Positions 4,732-7,409 of a stretch of 7,409 nucleotides of DNA are shown piece by piece. The notes beneath the pieces are model-generated. The model was not told where the DNA came from, did no database searches, and saw nothing but the letters and a program-made list of their open reading frames with translations. Every line of letters starts with the position of its first letter. Within the stretch, counting starts at the first letter, position 1. The translations under genes were made by a program, and so were the position numbers. The DNA comes from Patescibacteria group bacterium UBA6816 (GTDB lineage: Bacteria; Patescibacteriota; Patescibacteriia; UBA2591; UBA6264), in NCBI GenBank assembly GCA_002452615.1, contig DKES01000003.1, positions 13,180-20,588 of the forward strand. Reading direction: 5' to 3'.

Positions 4732-4738
4732 TTAAAAC

Positions 4739-7409
4739 ATGTCCTTATTGGTTAAAATTTTTGGTGATTTAAATAAAAAAGAATTAAAAAAGAGTCAGCC
4801 CTTGATTGAAGAAATTAATTCTTTAGAACCAAAATTAGAAAAATTAAACGCCCAAGAATTAAAACAAAAAACCCAAGAGTTAAGGGGTTTTTTAAAGCAG
4901 GGTCAAACTAAGGATGATATTTTACCCTTAGCTTTTGCTTTAGTTAGGGAAGCCGCCAAAAGAACTTTAAATCAGCGGCATTATGACGTTCAATTAATAG
5001 GAGGAATTGTTTTACATCAAGGAAAGATTGCTGAGATGAGAACCGGAGAAGGAAAAACTTTAGCCTCTACGGCCCCGGCTTATTTAAATGCTTTAGATAA
5101 AAAAGGGGTTCATATTATTACGGTTAATGATTATTTATCTAAAAGAGATTGTGTTTGGATGGGGCAAATTTATCATTATTTAGGTTTAAGGGTTAGTTGT
5201 ATTGTTCATGAGACTGCTTTTATTTATGACCCTGATTTTTCCGCCGCCGCAGAGAAATTAGACCAAGAAAGAGACCAAAAAGGAAGTTTTAAAGTGGTTG
5301 AAGATTTTCTTCGACCAATTAGTCGCAAACAAGCCTATCAAGCCGATATTACTTATGGAACTAATAATGAATTTGGTTTTGATTTTTTAAGGGATAATTT
5401 AATTTATGACCCTCAGCAAATTGTCCAAAGAGAATTATCTTATGCCATTATTGACGAGGTTGACAGTATTTTAATTGATGAAGCTAGAACCCCGTTAATT
5501 ATTTCTTCTCCTGCTGAGGAATCAGCTGATTTATATTATCAATTAGCCACTTTAGTGACTAAATTAAAATCAGAAAAAGATTATGTGGTGGATGAAAAAA
5601 TGAGAGCCGTGACTTTAACTGAAGAAGGGATTAACCAGATGGTTAATTTTTTAGGTCAAGACCCTTGGCAGAAAAATAATTTTAATTTAATTCATCATAT
5701 TGACGCGGCTTTAAAAGCCAAGACCCTTTTCCAGCGCGACCGAGATTATGTGATTAAGGAGGGAGAAATAATTATTATTGATGAATTTACTGGTCGATTA
5801 ATGGAAGGTCGGCGTTATTCAGAGGGTCTACATCAAGCCATTGAAGCAAAAGAAAGAGTTAAAGTGCGTCAAGAATCAAAAACTTTAGCCACGATTACTT
5901 TTCAAAATTATTTTCGTTATTATCAAAAATTAGCCGGCATGACCGGAACCGCTTTAACTGAAGCAGAAGAATTTGACAAGATTTATGATTTAGAAGTAAT
6001 GGTTATTCCCACTCATCGGCCCATGATTAGAAAAGATTTACCTGATAGAATTTATCAGAATAAAGAAGGGAAGTGGCAAGCCATGGTTAAGGAGATTAAA
6101 GAAAGACATCAGCAAGGACAACCGATTTTAATTGGTACGGGTGGTTTTACAATTGGAGAAAAAACTATTGGTGCCATTGAAAAAAATAAATTAATTAAAG
6201 ACCTTTTAGCTCGGCAAGGAATTGAGTGTCAGGTTTTAGATGCTACTAATCATGAAAAAGAAGGTCAAATTATTGCTCAGGCTGGTCGATTAGGCGCTGT
6301 AACCGTAGCCACTAATATGGCCGGTCGCGGAGTAGACATTGTTTTAGGAGGTAATCCACCAGACAAAAAAGAACAACAAAAAATTTTAGATTTAGGAGGC
6401 TTACATATTATTGGCACAGAAAGACATGAAGCCAGAAGAATTGACAATCAATTAAGAGGCCGGGCTGGCCGGCAAGGAGACCCGGGTTCTTCGCAATTTT
6501 TTATTTCTTTAGAAGACGACTTAATGCGTGTTTTTGGGGGGAGTCGATTGTCAGGAGTAATGCAAACTTTAAAAGTTCCTCCAGAAGTTCCCATTGAGAG
6601 TAAAATGGTTTCCCGGGCCATTGAATCAGCTCAAAAAAAAGTAGAAGGATTTAATTTTGATACACGAAAACATCTTTTAGAATATGATGATGTTGCAAAT
6701 GAGCAAAGAAAAACTGTTTATAATTTTAGAAATGACCTGTTGAATGTAAACTATGACATTGATACAAGAATTAATGAGATAAGAGCAGAATATATCACTG
6801 ATTTACTGTTTCGTTCAGAGATTTACGAGGGTAGCGTAAAAGAAGATTTTGATATTGAGCGATTGGTTTCACTATTAAAAAGTGAGATACAAGAAGAGTT
6901 CACACAAGAAGAGCTATCTGGAAAAGATTATGAAGAGCTTCGTGATTTTATAGTTACAAGTGTTAAAAATGCATTTGATAAAAAAATGTCAGTTGTAGAT
7001 GATAATCAACGAAAAGAGATAGAAAGAATCCTTTACCTACAAGTACTTGATAAAGCTTGGAGAGATCACCTTTATCAGATGGATATACTCAAAACTGGTA
7101 TAGGTCTTAGAGGCTATAACCAAAAAGACCCATTAACCGAGTATAAAAAAGAGAGTTATAACCTTTTTATGGAGCTTGTAACACAGATAAAGTTTGAAAG
7201 CACAAAAACTCTTCACTTGATTCAACTCAGAAATGAAAAAGAGGAAGAAGAGAGACAAGCTATGCAAGAGATGCTAGCCAAAATGCAAGAAAAAGCTGAA
7301 GCTGGCATGAAGATGGAACATAGTAGTCCATATGAAGAGCAAGAGCAAATTGTTGATAAAAAAGTTCCTAGAAATGAGCCATGTCCTTGTGGTAGTGGTA
7401 AAAAATATA
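4739..7409 (+). CDS. secA: Preprotein translocase ATPase SecA, 3' incomplete and apparently chimeric
   Basis: SecA is the peripheral ATPase that drives unfolded preproteins through the SecYEG channel. The first 890 residues are present; the window ends inside the C-terminal zinc motif (CPCGSGKKY), probably close to the true end. Visible elements are a first nucleotide-binding domain with Walker A MRTGEGKT (100-107), YGTNNEFGFDFLRDN (206-220) and Walker B/DEAD region IIDEVDSILIDEAR (237-250); a peptide-crosslinking domain between about 220 and 360; second-domain motifs TNMAGRGVDI (525-534) and QLRGRAGRQGDPG (571-583); a helical scaffold with RKHLLEYDDV (643-652); and GLRGYNQKDPL (789-799). Residues about 158-198 form an insertion typical of Patescibacteria SecA (recalled). 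From about residue 641 both codon use and protein sequence become Campylobacterota-like. ATG 4739 is certain as start: TAA 4733-4735 is in frame and no Shine-Dalgarno motif precedes it. Confidence 0.95.
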   Translation, partial: MSLLVKIFGDLNKKELKKSQPLIEEINSLEPKLEKLNAQELKQKTQELRGFLKQGQTKDDILPLAFALVREAAKRTLNQRHYDVQLIGGIVLHQGKIAEMRTGEGKTLASTAPAYLNALDKKGVHIITVNDYLSKRDCVWMGQIYHYLGLRVSCIVHETAFIYDPDFSAAAEKLDQERDQKGSFKVVEDFLRPISRKQAYQADITYGTNNEFGFDFLRDNLIYDPQQIVQRELSYAIIDEVDSILIDEARTPLIISSPAEESADLYYQLATLVTKLKSEKDYVVDEKMRAVTLTEEGINQMVNFLGQDPWQKNNFNLIHHIDAALKAKTLFQRDRDYVIKEGEIIIIDEFTGRLMEGRRYSEGLHQAIEAKERVKVRQESKTLATITFQNYFRYYQKLAGMTGTALTEAEEFDKIYDLEVMVIPTHRPMIRKDLPDRIYQNKEGKWQAMVKEIKERHQQGQPILIGTGGFTIGEKTIGAIEKNKLIKDLLARQGIECQVLDATNHEKEGQIIAQAGRLGAVTVATNMAGRGVDIVLGGNPPDKKEQQKILDLGGLHIIGTERHEARRIDNQLRGRAGRQGDPGSSQFFISLEDDLMRVFGGSRLSGVMQTLKVPPEVPIESKMVSRAIESAQKKVEGFNFDTRKHLLEYDDVANEQRKTVYNFRNDLLNVNYDIDTRINEIRAEYITDLLFRSEIYEGSVKEDFDIERLVSLLKSEIQEEFTQEELSGKDYEELRDFIVTSVKNAFDKKMSVVDDNQRKEIERILYLQVLDKAWRDHLYQMDILKTGIGLRGYNQKDPLTEYKKESYNLFMELVTQIKFESTKTLHLIQLRNEKEEEERQAMQEMLAKMQEKAEAGMKMEHSSPYEEQEQIVDKKVPRNEPCPCGSGKKY
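6625..6705. other. Probable chimeric junction inside secA
   Basis: The frame crosses this segment without interruption, but sequence character changes. Before it, Ile is almost always ATT, Leu TTA, and Ala GCC/GCT. After about 6660 I count 15 Ile codons (7 ATA, 6 ATT, 2 ATC) and mostly CTN for Leu (17 of 24), with frequent GAG and GCA. The protein around it (RKHLLEYDDV) is highly conserved among SecA proteins, the kind of place where assemblers or recombination join two homologues. Confidence 0.75.
6706..7409 (+). other. Campylobacterota-like C-terminal third of SecA
   Basis: The translation contains blocks close to what I recall of Campylobacter/Sulfurimonas-type SecA: ANEQRKTVYNFRNDLL (653-668), ILYLQVLDKAWRDHLYQMD (764-782), KTGIGLRGYNQKDPL (785-799) and EYKKESYNLF (801-810), then a Glu/Met-rich linker and the zinc-binding tail. 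Patescibacteria SecA usually reads differently in this scaffold. It is annotated separately so that the C-terminal part is not used for taxonomic assignment of the contig. Confidence 0.7.

Noticed and set aside
113..7409. Alternative genetic code (TGA as Gly)
   Set aside because: Six gene ends all use TAA, and I saw no in-frame TGA in any of the genes.

Overview
The window looks like an AT-rich bacterial contig from the Candidatus Patescibacteria (CPR, Parcubacteria-like) radiation. The evidence is strong TTA/ATT/AAA codon preference, TAA as the stop of every gene that ends here, missing Shine-Dalgarno (SD) motifs at several core genes, compact gene packing, and a SecA with the enlarged insertion in its first nucleotide-binding domain that I associate with CPR SecA. 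No in-frame TGA was seen, so nothing suggests the TGA=Gly code of Gracilibacteria/Absconditabacteria. The lineage is inferred from sequence style and recalled family features, not from a search.

Layout on the + strand: the last 34 codons of an unidentified gene (possibly enolase); two consecutive, divergent genes for cofactor-independent phosphoglycerate mutase (gpmI, 113-1702 and 1889-3466); a short-form hibernation promoting factor (3527-3871); and secA (4739 to the window end). Between hpf and secA, on the - strand, lie two very small genes (3931-4107 and 4260-4472). They encode related proteins of unknown function, and each has its own promoter, strong SD and terminator. The first of the two is absent from a length-filtered ORF list and was found by reading the strand by eye.

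The intergenic spaces (1703-1888, 4108-4259, 4473-4738) are full of compact perfect hairpins. Five share the apex GGYTCRRCC with a three-base TCA/TCG loop, while their outer stems differ and stay self-complementary. The space upstream of secA also holds two copies of such a hairpin that can refold into one longer hairpin, a canonical G-quadruplex motif, and a short reading frame ending just before the secA start.

The most consequential observation for anyone using this record is that secA appears chimeric. Up to about residue 630-640 it is Patescibacteria-like. From about nucleotide 6660-6705 the reading frame continues without a break, but codon use changes abruptly (ATA, CTT/CTA, GAG, GCA) and the protein reads like the C-terminal third of a Campylobacterota SecA. 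An assembly join across a conserved stretch is the simplest explanation; recombination is the alternative.

Functionally, the left part is lower glycolysis (3-phosphoglycerate to 2-phosphoglycerate, perhaps next to enolase). The right part keeps the hpf-secA neighbourhood known from other bacteria, interrupted here by the small-gene pair.
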